A DNA stretch of 64,000 nucleotides from Aotearoamyces nothofagi. Its lineage: Eukaryota > Ascomycota > Leotiomycetes > Leotiales > Tympanidaceae. The notes under the pieces are model-generated. The model had not been told where the DNA came from, ran no database searches, and saw only the letters and a program-made list of their open reading frames with translations. Where the stretch lies: assembly GCA_015345905.1 (NCBI GenBank), contig JADDTR010000009.1, positions 744,001 to 808,000 on the forward strand, in the 5' to 3' direction. The translations under genes were made by a program, and so were the position numbers. This document shows positions 32,843 to 43,103 of this stretch, piece after piece (within the stretch, counting starts at the first letter, position 1; each line of letters opens with the position of its first letter).

Positions 32843-34054
32843 ATGAATATGAACTCAACTACCGAGGGCTCCTCCCCTAGGCTCAGTGACTTGCCGGATT
32901 CGAAGTCATCCAATCTTTGCCTTGGCCATCCTACCGCCGCCGAATGTATCGCAATTTCGACAAATACGTCCGCTTCGTGGAAAGATACTCTCACCCTACC
33001 TCTCTATCTTGAGGAATCGGCTTTCCTAAGAACCATTCCACTGGCCAAGGATGGTGGCATGACCGCATGGGTCTTGGTCGATAAGAATCTTCCTCCAGAT
33101 CAACGGCCAATCTTATGCTCCTGCGAAACCTTCTACAAGCGTTCGTTGACGAGCGATAGCAGTGGAAATGTTAGCGACACCATCGTTCATGGGATTGCGA
33201 GTGTCTTCTGTCCGCCGGTATACCGAGGCAGGGGCTATGCTCCACGGATGATGAGGGAGCTCGCTCAGATTCTCTATAGCTGGCAGTCAGGGCATAATAG
33301 ATGCATCGGTAGTATTCTCTACTCAGATATTGGCAAGACCTACTACGCAAAGTTAGGATGGCACCCTAACCCAAGCAATTCTCACGTCGTCCTTCAGCCT
33401 TTGAAGATCACTAACGGTCTCCTAGCCAAGCATATTCTCTTAGGAGACCTTGCAGAGCTCTGTAAGAGAGATGAGGCAATGGTCCGGAAGGCCATGGCAA
33501 CTCCAGTACATGGTGTCAAGTCACGTATGGTGATCCTGCCTGATCTTGATCATATGCTTTGGCATATAGGCAAAGAGGATTTTGTCTGCAAGCTCCTCTT
33601 CGGGAAAACGCCTGAAGCTAAAGGAGCGATCTCGGGCCCTCCAGGCAGCCAGATATGGGCAATATGGACACACCGTTATTACGGACTACCAGACGCCGAG
33701 TCGTCCGAGAATACACTCTACATTCTCCGACTTGTCATCGAAAACCAACAAGCAAAGGGCAGCTCTGCAGCCGATGAGGGAACGCTACGCGATGCTGAGT
33801 ATGACGAGCAAGTCGGCAACCTCAAAGCTGTTCTTCAGGCAGCACAAGCAGAGGCTGAGGAATACAAGCTTGATCAAATAAAGATATGGGATCCTACGCC
33901 AGTAGTTCAGAGCATGATTGCTCGGACCGGAATTGAAAATCTGCTGGTCGAGAGGCAGGAAGATAGCATTGCTAGTGGTCTGTGGTACGATGAAGCTGGC
34001 CAGGAGGGGGACGCGCCGCAGTGGATCAGCAATGAGCACTACGCATGGTGTTGA
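32843..34054 (+). CDS. LYC1-like GNAT acetyltransferase
   Basis: Single exon, 403 residues. N-terminal block HPTAAECIAISTNTSASWKD and the two-domain length match the LYC1 group (N6-acetyl-lysine forming enzymes and relatives in fungi). Acetyl-CoA motif A reads VFCPPVYRGRGYAPRMMREL and the next strand is ILYSDIGKTYYAKLGWHPNP. The C-terminal half has MLWHIGKEDFVCKLLFGK, WAIWTHRYY and TLYILRLVIE, as in family members. Start ATG 32843 is followed two codons later by a second ATG. LYC1 itself begins lysine breakdown in Yarrowia. Substrate here is not proven. Confidence 0.85.
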   Translation: MNMNSTTEGSSPRLSDLPDSKSSNLCLGHPTAAECIAISTNTSASWKDTLTLPLYLEESAFLRTIPLAKDGGMTAWVLVDKNLPPDQRPILCSCETFYKRSLTSDSSGNVSDTIVHGIASVFCPPVYRGRGYAPRMMRELAQILYSWQSGHNRCIGSILYSDIGKTYYAKLGWHPNPSNSHVVLQPLKITNGLLAKHILLGDLAELCKRDEAMVRKAMATPVHGVKSRMVILPDLDHMLWHIGKEDFVCKLLFGKTPEAKGAISGPPGSQIWAIWTHRYYGLPDAESSENTLYILRLVIENQQAKGSSAADEGTLRDAEYDEQVGNLKAVLQAAQAEAEEYKLDQIKIWDPTPVVQSMIARTGIENLLVERQEDSIASGLWYDEAGQEGDAPQWISNEHYAWC

Positions 34055-34869
34055 AAAGGAAATGAATAAAACATGTACTTTAGAACGATATTACATTCTT
34101 GCCATTTCAGTCCACCTAGATACTCTTCCGGACAGCCTTCCACGTACGTTCGAGCGTGCTGTATCAGCCTCGTTGTAGCCGTGACTGTGGAAGAGGTCGG
34201 GAATATCAGAGCCCTCTCTGAGGTCGCGTACTCGGTTATCGAGAATCGCGGAAGATGAGGAGACAAATAAGGGGCGTGGATTCAACCTTCTGCAGGCTGA
34301 TGGAATTTCTTGGTTGCATTGTCGCTCTGTTAAACATGGGCGTCCCCATTGTACTCTATATATAGACGCCACTCACGTGCATACGAAGAAGGAGATTGAC
34401 ACGAAGCAAAGAGTGACTCGCCATCCTGTTTCCGTCACGTTTTCCCCTTTTCTTCTTGTCACTCGGATGTCGTTGTGGGTAGCGTCGGATGCCAGATATG
34501 CCAGCCAGACTTGATTGCGGGGGCCCACGGTATATAACTGGCCAGGACCCGGCGGAAAGCCGCCAGGTTGCGGACGAGAGCGAAGATAGCCGTTGCGAGA
34601 TCGGCGACAGCAGCCCGGTCCATGCATACCACGAGCAGAGAATTATCAAATAGTTACCAAATGCAAAATAGACGAGTAAAGGAGTAAAGAAGTATTTGAA
34701 TATATCTTCCCGCATCTTTCTACAGTCTGCAGAGCAATTCAGACCTCACCAGAAGTCGAGACATTGCATTGAATTCGAAGATAGCGGACCTCCCGATGGC
34801 ACTAGTAAGCGATATCCCGACGTCGATTGCCTCACCAAGCCAACAAGCGGCATCTAACACGTGATATAG
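34055..34869. other. Intergenic before amidase
   Basis: Short overlapping frames only. It should hold the unresolved first exon of the amidase gene. Confidence 0.4.
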
Positions 34870-36942
34870 CTTGGACTACGAAGCCGACAAGGTCTGAAAG
34901 AGTTCAGTATAGTTGAAGCTGAGATTGCTGATCTGCGCTATGCCCTCGATCAAGGCTGGACCTCGAGCGTTGACTTGGTGGCACGGTATCTGCGCCGCGT
35001 TGCTGTATACGACCGCCGGGGACAGCTGAACTCGATACCGGTTATTAACCAGTCAGTGTTTGATGATGCGGCTGCCTCTGATGATAGAAGGGCAAGCGGC
35101 TCCAATGTACGTCCGCTGGAGGGTATCCCGTTCACGGTAAAGGACAGCTACAAGGTCAAAGGGATGACTGTGGCAGCTGGATCACCTGCATTTACACACC
35201 TAGTAGCAAGTGATGATGCCTTTACTGTGAAACTTCTTAGAGATGCTGGCGCAGTACTCATTGGAAGAACCAATATGCCACCAATGGCGGCAGGTGGGAT
35301 GCAGCGTGGTGTTTACGGCCGTGCAGAGAATCCCTACAATCCGGAATACCTCGCAGCAGCATTTGCGTCTGGTTCATCTAATGGGTCTGCAGCATCAACT
35401 GCGTCGAGCTTTGCGGCGTTTGGAATGGCCGAAGAAACGGTTTCGTCAGGAAGGAGTCCGGCATCGAACAACGGACTAGTTGCATATACACCATCCCGTG
35501 GTATCATCTCGATTCGAGGAAACTGGCCACTCTATCCTACATGCGACGTAGTGGTTCCTCACTCTCGCACAGTAGGAGATATGCTAGAGATCTTGGATGT
35601 AATTGTACAGGCGGACGATACCACGGCAGGTGACTTTTGGAGGGATCAGACATTCGTCCCATTACCAGAAGTCTCCACAGTTAGGCCACCATCTTTCAAA
35701 GCTTTGGCGAAAACAGCATCATTAAAAGGAAAACGTCTCGGAGTTCCTAAAATGTATATTGAGCACTCGGAAGATGCCGAATGTTTGATAAATACACGGC
35801 AATCTATCCTCGACCGCTGGAACGAAGCAAAAGACGTCCTCGAATCGGCAGGGGCGACGGTGGTAGAAACGGATTTCCCCGTCATGGCTAGAAACGACAT
35901 TTTGAGTGCGATATTCCGTGCGAATAAGAAACTTTCGTTAGCAGAAGGTGAGAATGAAGTAATCGTCGAAGATGGTCTTACAAAGGCTTGGAGTTCTATG
36001 GAGAGGCGTGAGCTCATAGCTTATGCTTGGGATGACTTTCTTCTCCAGAACAAAGACCCTGCCATTCCGGATTTAAACAGTGTTGACTGGACAACTATTT
36101 TCCCGCCCCCTCCTGGTGCATTACCTGACCAATACAACAAGTTTGGAGCACCGATTCCCTATTCAGTCGTCCTGGACTGCGTTAAGCACGGCAGAACATC
36201 GATCTGGGAACTCCCCGGCATACAGGAAGCCCTCCAAGCGCTCGAGAATCGCCGCAAGGTTGACTTTGAGGATTGGATGCAGAAGCACAATCTTGACGCG
36301 GTTGTTTTCCCCGCAAATGGAGATGTCGGACGTGCAGATGCCGATAAGGTCGAGGAGTCTGCGCTGGGAGCCTGGCAGAATGGCGTCATGTACTCGAATG
36401 GGAACCGGGTACTTCGTCACCTTGGGATCCCTACCGTTACCGTCACGATGGGCATCATGGAAGACACGAAACTTCCTGTTGGGCTGACATTTGCCGGAAA
36501 GGCGTATGCGGATGCCGAACTGCTCCAGTATGCCTCTGCGTACGAGAGCTTGAGCCACAAGAGGAGTGCACCAGCTGGGACTCCGGGTTTAGACAGCGAT
36601 ATTATACAGATTCCCTCTAAACCGCCGGTGGCTGTAGGAACGACACGCCCATCCATTACCATTGATGACAGTAGCCGAGTATCTAACAACGGTACTACTC
36701 TGGTAAAGCTGGCCGGTACTGTTGGAGTCGGGAGCGACGACGTACTGGACGTCTTAACTATCCACGTCGACGGCAGGCCTGCAGACCAGGTGTCTGTGCA
36801 GGATGGAAAATGGAAAGCCGAGGCGTCAATAAGTGATGCGAGCCTATCAAGAGATGACGCAGAGATCAACAAGACCATTGTTGTTGCCGTCGCGCGAGGC
36901 AGAAATGGACGGTCAAGTGCGCAGCTGCTTCTGGTAGACTAG
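34870..36942 (+). CDS. Amidase-signature hydrolase with C-terminal extension
   Basis: Hydrolyses amide bonds through a Ser-cisSer-Lys triad. Visible blocks: PFTVKDSY (catalytic Lys), ASGSSNGSAAS (cis-Ser loop), ETVSSGRSPASNNGLV (nucleophile Ser), then GIPTVTVTMG and LPVGLTFAGKAYADAELL. The open frame runs in from 34870 and domain similarity begins about 34912 (VEAEIADLRYALDQGW). There is no ATG in this stretch, so a first exon upstream is missing from my model, or the gene has lost its start. After the usual end (ALLQYASAYE-type helix) about 100 more residues follow (TTRPSITIDD to SSAQLLLVD) with a beta-rich, Ig-like look. Stop TAG at 36940-36942. Confidence 0.78.
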   Translation, partial: LGLRSRQGLKEFSIVEAEIADLRYALDQGWTSSVDLVARYLRRVAVYDRRGQLNSIPVINQSVFDDAAASDDRRASGSNVRPLEGIPFTVKDSYKVKGMTVAAGSPAFTHLVASDDAFTVKLLRDAGAVLIGRTNMPPMAAGGMQRGVYGRAENPYNPEYLAAAFASGSSNGSAASTASSFAAFGMAEETVSSGRSPASNNGLVAYTPSRGIISIRGNWPLYPTCDVVVPHSRTVGDMLEILDVIVQADDTTAGDFWRDQTFVPLPEVSTVRPPSFKALAKTASLKGKRLGVPKMYIEHSEDAECLINTRQSILDRWNEAKDVLESAGATVVETDFPVMARNDILSAIFRANKKLSLAEGENEVIVEDGLTKAWSSMERRELIAYAWDDFLLQNKDPAIPDLNSVDWTTIFPPPPGALPDQYNKFGAPIPYSVVLDCVKHGRTSIWELPGIQEALQALENRRKVDFEDWMQKHNLDAVVFPANGDVGRADADKVEESALGAWQNGVMYSNGNRVLRHLGIPTVTVTMGIMEDTKLPVGLTFAGKAYADAELLQYASAYESLSHKRSAPAGTPGLDSDIIQIPSKPPVAVGTTRPSITIDDSSRVSNNGTTLVKLAGTVGVGSDDVLDVLTIHVDGRPADQVSVQDGKWKAEASISDASLSRDDAEINKTIVVAVARGRNGRSSAQLLLVD

Positions 36943-37186
36943 AATGGTAAAACGAGCCCGGAATAAGAAATAAAGTACGTCTTGTTCTGCCTCTTCTGCT
37001 TGCGAGAACTGTAGATTTCTGTGGCATGTTAAGATACACCTTTTTCGATCTGACTTGAGTGGTAAGCAACATATAAGAAGGCACGCTTTGGTATTGGAAC
37101 TGCAAGCTAATAGTGATCATCAAAATCTAATTTGCCCCATCATCCACGCTGCTGTCTCTATCACCCTCTCCCTGTGATCTACTAAT

Positions 37187-37900
37187 CTCGGAATGTCTTT
37201 CCCACTGTAATAGCTAAAATAAGAATAGATACTACTAAAAAGGTGATGCCTACCCCTAATTTGAGGTTCTTGCTGATGTCTTGTCGTTTTCTCTGTCTTG
37301 TCACAGCTTCTTGCTCGTTACTAATCGACCAATTGCTGCACCATTGCCACCAGCTGCCTCAGGAGCCGAACTTGCTCTTCGTTGGCCGCCGTCGCACTAT
37401 CACGAGCATCAGAAGTAGCGGGAACCTTGGACACCGATTAGCTCTGCAGTAAAACTTCCAATAGATTTAGGTTACTTACTTACATCTATTCTCTTTGACA
37501 GGATAAGGCCTGCAACCATGCGGTCCGCCAGGAGAATTACTAGAGCTTCTGGGTGAACTTCTGCCAACTGCTTGCCATCCAATATCCAGAGCTGTGGTGC
37601 TGCAACTGCACGACTCTTTGGTAAGAGTCCACATTCATCACACACCCTGATGATCCATGTCTGCGCTTCCTCTACATTCATTTCTTGGAGCGGCATGCTC
37701 ACTCACTGTCGGAAGGTTTTCTAAGCGCTCCCTTATCTCCAGAGGCAAGCTGCCCTCTGCCGACTTTCAAGAATACCAGGAGCCAGAAAAGAAACTGGTT
37801 CTTCGCCGGGGTTATCACTCGAGGAGCTTCCAAGATCGGAGTCTTCTGCATACGGTGGCGGAGAAGTGGATGCAGAAAAGGAGGAGCGGATGCGCTGCAT
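37187..37900 (-). pseudogene. Probable broken gene with C-terminal membrane helix
   Basis: On minus, an open start MQRIRSSFSASTSPPPYAED (from 37900) runs into a Ser/Pro-rich region. Further on is a segment EEAQTWIIRVCDECGLLPKS and LWILDGKQLAEVHPEALVIL, then a Glu/Gln helix NEEQVRLLRQLVAMVQQLVD, then RQRKRQDISKNLKLGVGITF with one TM helix ending TVGKTFRD at about 37187. These lie in different frames with stops between, and the splice sites that could join them are poor. Either several short introns or decay is possible. Relative to the module at 38234-38491 it lacks about 30 residues carrying the first TM helix. Confidence 0.4.
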
Positions 37901-38233
37901 CCATTTTATTCGACGGCATTGCAAGGAAGGTACGACGTCGAAGCGAGGTAAAGAGACTCGGTGAATCAAGAGCGACCAAGAGGAGAGTTTACAGAAGTCG
38001 CGGTTCAAGTTTTTTTTGGGGGTTTTTTTTTTGGAAATCACAACCTGCATGTGGCTACCAAGGCAAGGAAATACTAGATGCTTTCTTGAGAGAATGGCTG
38101 GCTATTGCTAGACTACGTACGCTACGCTGCACGATTCTATAAACGTCATCTTGGGATTCTCGAGACTGATCTGGATCTCTCTGTTCGAAATCTTTTACAA
38201 AAGCTGTTGTCTCTATTATCCTCTCCCTGTGAT

Positions 38234-38488
38234 CTACCAAGTCCAGAATGACCTTCCAACTGCAATAACCAAAACAAGAATAGCTACTAGTACAAAGGTG
38301 ATGCCTGCCCCTAATTTTATGCTCTTGCTAATGTCTTCATCAAAAATAATGATGACTAAAGTCAAAAGGGTCCCAAAACGAGTGTTTACCAATGCACAGA
38401 ATATAGATAAGAGCATGTAGAACCATGCTCTTTCTCTCTGTCTTGTCACAGTTTCTGCGCTGTTGTTGTTGACCGATCCTCTCTTCGA
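38234..38488 (-). pseudogene. Paralogous two-TM module fragment
   Basis: Open frame on minus with NNNSAETVTRQRERAWFYML, a first TM helix (LLSIFCALVNTRF...TLLTLVIIIF) and a second (IKLGAGITFVLVAILVLVIA), ending SFWTW. No ATG opens this frame. DNA similarity to 37150-37330 continues past the stop (GTAGATCACAGGGAGAGG in both), so the two are duplicated segments. It may be a last exon whose upstream exons are lost. Confidence 0.45.
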
Positions 38489-38492
38489 CAAT

Positions 38493-38547
38493 CACCATGT
38501 CTCTCGCCACCATGTCTCTCGCCACCATGTCTCTCGCCACCATGTCT
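38493..38547 (-). repeat. 15-base tandem repeat (CACCATGTCTCTCGC)
   Basis: Three exact units and a partial fourth. On minus they encode repeated MVARD in one frame. They lie next to the two-TM fragment. Confidence 0.85.
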
Positions 38548-38628
38548 GCAGTCTAGGTAGCAGTTGTTATGCCACTACTGATAACGTCGACGGATCTCTG
38601 GGGAAAGTTCAGAGCTCCCTCTTAACAT

Positions 38629-40459
38629 CTACCTGACGGGCTGGATCTCCGTCGCCACCTTCTTGAATCTAAAATGCGCCAGATCCTTCAACGTCTCTTT
38701 CGAATTCATGATATTCTCCTTTACCAACCTCATCGTCGGCTTCTCGAAAATCAGATCAATCTCCTCAAGAGTCTTGTTCTTCGTCTCGGGCATGAAGAGC
38801 AGCTGGTAGAACCAGCCCAGAATGGCAATGCCGCCATAGAAACCGAGCTCGAGTCCGATGGCCGTCATGGCGCTCTGCATCAAGGTAAAGTTGTATGTGA
38901 CGATGAAGCTGCTGAGGAAGACCCACGCCGAGGAAATGGTCATGCCATAGGATCGGAGATAGGTGGGGTAGACTTCGGATGGGATGACCCACGTCAGACA
39001 GGCGTAGCAGCCGAAGAATCCCTCGTAGATAATCAGACCCGTGAGGTACAAGGCCTGGGTGGCTACGAGATTACTCTCGGGGATGCGGCTGCTGACTCCG
39101 ACCATGATCAGGCCAATGAAGAAACCTGGAAGCATAGCTAGGGCCCAGAAACGACGTCCGCAGGTCTCCATGTACAGCACTGCGGGGATGGTGCCCAAAA
39201 GCAACGCGCCGCCGCCGACGAGAGACATGTAGTTTGCATTAGCGTCGCTGAAGCCGATCTCGGCCATCAGAGTTGACATGTAGTACATGACAGCGTTGAT
39301 ACCAGTGAATTGACCGAGGAAGATCATGACGTTGGCGTAAACCAGAGCGCGACGGGCACGAGGGTGGGTGAACAGATCCATCCATGGGAAACGGCGAGTG
39401 CGGCCATTCTTGACTTCCAGCTCCTCCATCTCAAGGGAGATCTTCATGTCGTAGAATTCCTCCTTTGATTCGCGAGTTTCGATTCCACGGATACGCTTCC
39501 ATACCGAGTAGGCTTCGATATACTTGCCCTTGTGCATCAGGAAACGAGGACTTTCCGGGACGAAGAGCGTTCTGGAATTGTCAGCTTTGCAATGGGGGGG
39601 TGGCGTGAAAGCAGACTTACCCAATCAGCATGATGGTTGAGAAAACCAACGACGAGCCTAGAATGTATCGCCAGTTACCTGGGAGACCGAGGAAGATGGC
39701 GCCGACGGCGTATCCCAGGACCTCTCCAAGGGCGATCATGAATTGATATAGCGACACCAAGTTTCCTCGCAGGCGTCTCTCGACAGTCTCTGCGACGTAA
39801 ACCGGGACAGTTCCGCCCTCAAGTCCAACACCGGCACCGAGAATGAGCCGGGCAACGAAGAGCATAGCGAAGTCGACGGCACCGGCGCAGAGCGCAGCGC
39901 CGATCGTGTACAGAACACAGGCGATGATGATGGCCTTTCGGCGACCGAAATATTCGTTGCAGGGCGAGATGAGGAGCGATCCGGCCACCGCTCCGAGCGG
40001 CATGCCAGAGTTGACCAGACTGGACTGGTGGTCGGAGAGGCCGAGATCATCTGGAAGATAGAGATTGGCACCTGAGATGAGGGATTGATCGAGACCGGAT
40101 AGTAAACCACCTAGATCACAGCGAAATGAAATCAGCCAGTGTTTCCCATAAGAGCATCAGGACAAGGGAGCCGTGAGACGTGCTGCAAGACACAGACGCT
40201 CCCATCACCTCTCACGACTGTTCTGCTACATACCCATTGACGCGAACGCGACCAAGAAGTAGGTGAAATGCTTGGGGTTCTTGAAATTGATGTAGTATCG
40301 GGAGCGAGGGTCGCCGGTGGCCTGCAGCTCCGCCTCCAGCCGGCCCATCATGGTATCGACGTCGACCTGGAGATGCTGGGCATTCTCGATGGCCTCGGTG
40401 TCGCTCTTCTCGACATGTTTGCGGACATAGGGACTCTCCTCCTCTTGCTTTGCCGACAT
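38629..40459 (-). CDS. MFS sugar porter
   Basis: Twelve-TM plasma-membrane sugar transporter read on minus from ATG at 40457-40459 (MSAKQEEESP). A second ATG 11 codons upstream is possible. Exon 1 ends LVAFASMGM, and the next begins around LLSGLDQSLISGANLYLPDD. Family signatures are present: GRRKAI after TM2, LILGAGVGLEGGTVPVYVAE, VPESPRFLMHKGK, GQFTGINAVMYYMSTL, GRRF, and PETKNKTLEEID near the end. It ends ATEIQPVR at 38629-38631. Two introns, near 40110-40225 and near 39570-39615. About 545 residues, intact. Substrate (hexose, pentose, quinate or inositol) is not clear from these motifs. Confidence 0.88.
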
Positions 40460-40623
40460 GATTGCGATGCAGAAAACCGAGCGGGTTTTCAATCAACACA
40501 TAAGATGCTCTGTGGAGTAACTGGGGAACGCAGCGTCAGGGGCCACGGCATGGCTTTATAGGGATCTGGAAGACCCGCATCTGGACGGCTGGGGGGGCTA
40601 GACAACAGGAGACTCCGCGAAGA

Positions 40624-40671
40624 AGAGTGGCAGAGTGGCAGAGTGGCAGAGTGGCAGAGTGGCAGACTGGC
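40624..40671 (+). repeat. 8-base tandem repeat AGAGTGGC x6
   Basis: Five exact copies and one with a single change, about 160 bases upstream of the sugar-porter start. Confidence 0.9.
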
Positions 40672-40842
40672 GGATGCTCGGGGCGGGCGAGAAGGGGGGG
40701 AAGGAGGCAGCGGGCGGCGGAGGGCGGAGGGCAGCCACGACTCTGCAACATACGACGGGGGAAGGTGGGATGAGGGCGCGAGGGACGCGGCGCAGGAATC
40801 GGTGAGGAGGGAGAGAGAGAACGGGAGCGGACGGGCGAGAAG

Positions 40843-40934
40843 GGGCGACGATGGGCGACGACGGGCGACGATGGGTGACGATGGGTGAGGGAATAGGGCG
40901 TCGAGGGACAGAGGGACAGAGGGACAGAGGGAGT
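40843..40934 (+). repeat. Two adjoining short tandem repeats
   Basis: GGGCGACGAT-type 10-base units (about 40843-40887) are followed by GAGGGACA 8-base units (40903-40934). Confidence 0.8.
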
Positions 40935-41490
40935 CGGTCCTTTTGAGGATCACGGGAGGACGAGCGGGCGAGGCGAGAGGGCGGGATGGACGAGAGCGAG
41001 ATGGGCGAGATGGGCGAGCTGGGCAAGCTGGGCGGGGCGCGAGGAGGGGGGGGATGATGAGTGGACGGCGAAGCGAGTGGGGCGCGTTGGCGACACTGCG
41101 GGAGTTTCTTGGCTGCGGGCGGCCAGGGGTTGGGGCGACGGGGGGCTAGCGGGGGCTCGTTGGGGCTAGGCCCTCCACACTACGCGGGGGCTACGCCCTG
41201 CCGGGGCCTAGCGCGGGCCGCCCACCGCCGCCCCACGCCACTGCTCGGGGGCGCGGCGGGCTAGCGGGCTGCCATCGGGCTTTGGCGGGCCGGCAGTGGC
41301 ACGGTCGCCAGGCCCGCCAATGGGCGCATGGCGTTGCTGACGGCAGCCACCGGCAACCACCGGCAGCCCCGGCCCGCCAATCACAGGCCGGCGAGAGCGG
41401 TGCGTGCCCTGGGCAGCGCCAGCACCCGCTCCAGCTTCCGCTCCAGCTTCCTCCCGTCTCCTCCCTCGTCCTGCCTCCAGCGTCTCCATG

Positions 41491-41526
41491 CGCCCACCGC
41501 GCCCACCGCGCCCACCGCGCCCACCC
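41491..41526 (+). repeat. 9-base tandem repeat CGCCCACCG x4
   Basis: Three exact copies and one with a terminal change. Confidence 0.85.
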
Positions 41527-43071
41527 TCGTTCCCCCGTGGGAGGCTTTCGCCGTCACATGTCGTCCCCTCGTCCCATCTTCTCCCTGCCGGCCTGCCTGC
41601 CTGCCTGCGTCATGTGGTGCACTACAGCCCCGACCCGAGGCCGCGCGACGCCTGCCACGGAGCAGTGCCGACCGGCAGCGCAGGACGCAGGACGCAGGAC
41701 AGGACGCGCCGCCGGGTCTGTTCTCTGCGCCGTGCCCTGTGCTGCTCTGCTGCCCTCTGGCGCCGGCTGTTGGCACTGCTGCTGCGCATTGGCTGCGCTG
41801 ACGGCGCGTCGAGGGAGTCGGCGTCTACTGCCTCTCTAGGTCGATCGGCGTCTGCAGCGCAGCGGGCGTCTAATCAGACAGCGCCTGAGTGCAGTAACTA
41901 CAGTAGGGCAAGGGAGTGACAGTCAGGGAATGACAGTCAGAGAATTACGATACGGGAATTGCAGTGCGACACACTACACTACAGTACACAGCAGCTCCAT
42001 GGAGATCCCCACGGAAACCCCCGTCCCTCGCCCTCGTCCGCATTCTCGCCGTCGCGCGGGTAGGCGGATGTCTGTCCACCAGCCCTACAGCGCCGCGTCG
42101 GCTGTGATTCCGGTATTTCATGGGGGATTCTCCCCCAAACCCCCTGGGCCTCGCTGCGCTCGCTTGCTCGCCTGCCTCTCCTGTTGTTCGGTGCTGCTGG
42201 ACATTCCCTGTGCTCTACTCGGATCAGCCCAGCTCGCTGTTCGCCCTCAAGACAGAACTCGCCCAGGTCGCCGAGGCCCCCCAGCCCTACCCAGACTGCC
42301 GTGCACGCTATGTGTCGTGTCGGATATAACGTCAAACCACTAAGGGGGGTTAAGCTTTCGGCACCCGGCACCCGGCGCCCGGCGCCAGGCAGCAGGGCAG
42401 GCACCCGCGCAGCACTCAAGCTTTCGTTCTTCCAACTCCGCTTTTCGGCTTCTGCTCCCTGTCACCTGATTTCTCCTGATTTCTCCCAGCCCGTCGTCTG
42501 TCGTCTGTCGTCTGTCGCCTGTCCTCGATCCACCGCCACATCTACTGTGCCTGCGTACGTACGTACCCAACACCCTACAGATACCAGTCCCAGCCCACCC
42601 AGGACGTGAACGGACGTGAGCGAAAACGAGTCCATCACGGGATGGCATGGCATTTCTCCGTATTGCGTCATGGCCAACGCCTAGGGACGTCGGTGTTTGG
42701 AGTGGAGTCCTGCTTGATACACCTTTGCACTGTGCTCTCTCTCGAGGCGAGGCTAACTTCCAGACGTACATGTCGATATGACTGTACACACATCCAGTAG
42801 GCGTCAGGGATGCATGCGGTATGCGTATATGCGAATGTGTATGTATACGGTGCGTCTACATGGCACCCATCATCTATCAGGTAGCATTGTTGGGAAAAAG
42901 CAACGAACCCCAAATCCCCCACCAGAGCCAAGCCACGCCAAGCCGCAGGTACATATCGATAACGTGCCTAGTACATAGCCATCTGCCACATTCACCGCCC
43001 GTACACACCACTCCCGTATCCCATCCCCCCCTACGGCTCCCACATACAGTGACATCCCAGACACGTCCCAA

Positions 43072-43103
43072 CGCGCGGCACGTGTTTCGCGCGGCACGTG
43101 TTT
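43072..43103 (+). repeat. 16-base tandem duplication with CACGTG boxes
   Basis: Two exact copies of CGCGCGGCACGTGTTT. Each carries the palindrome CACGTG, the core site of bHLH/bZIP factors. No nearby gene start is supported, so a regulatory role is open. Confidence 0.8.
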
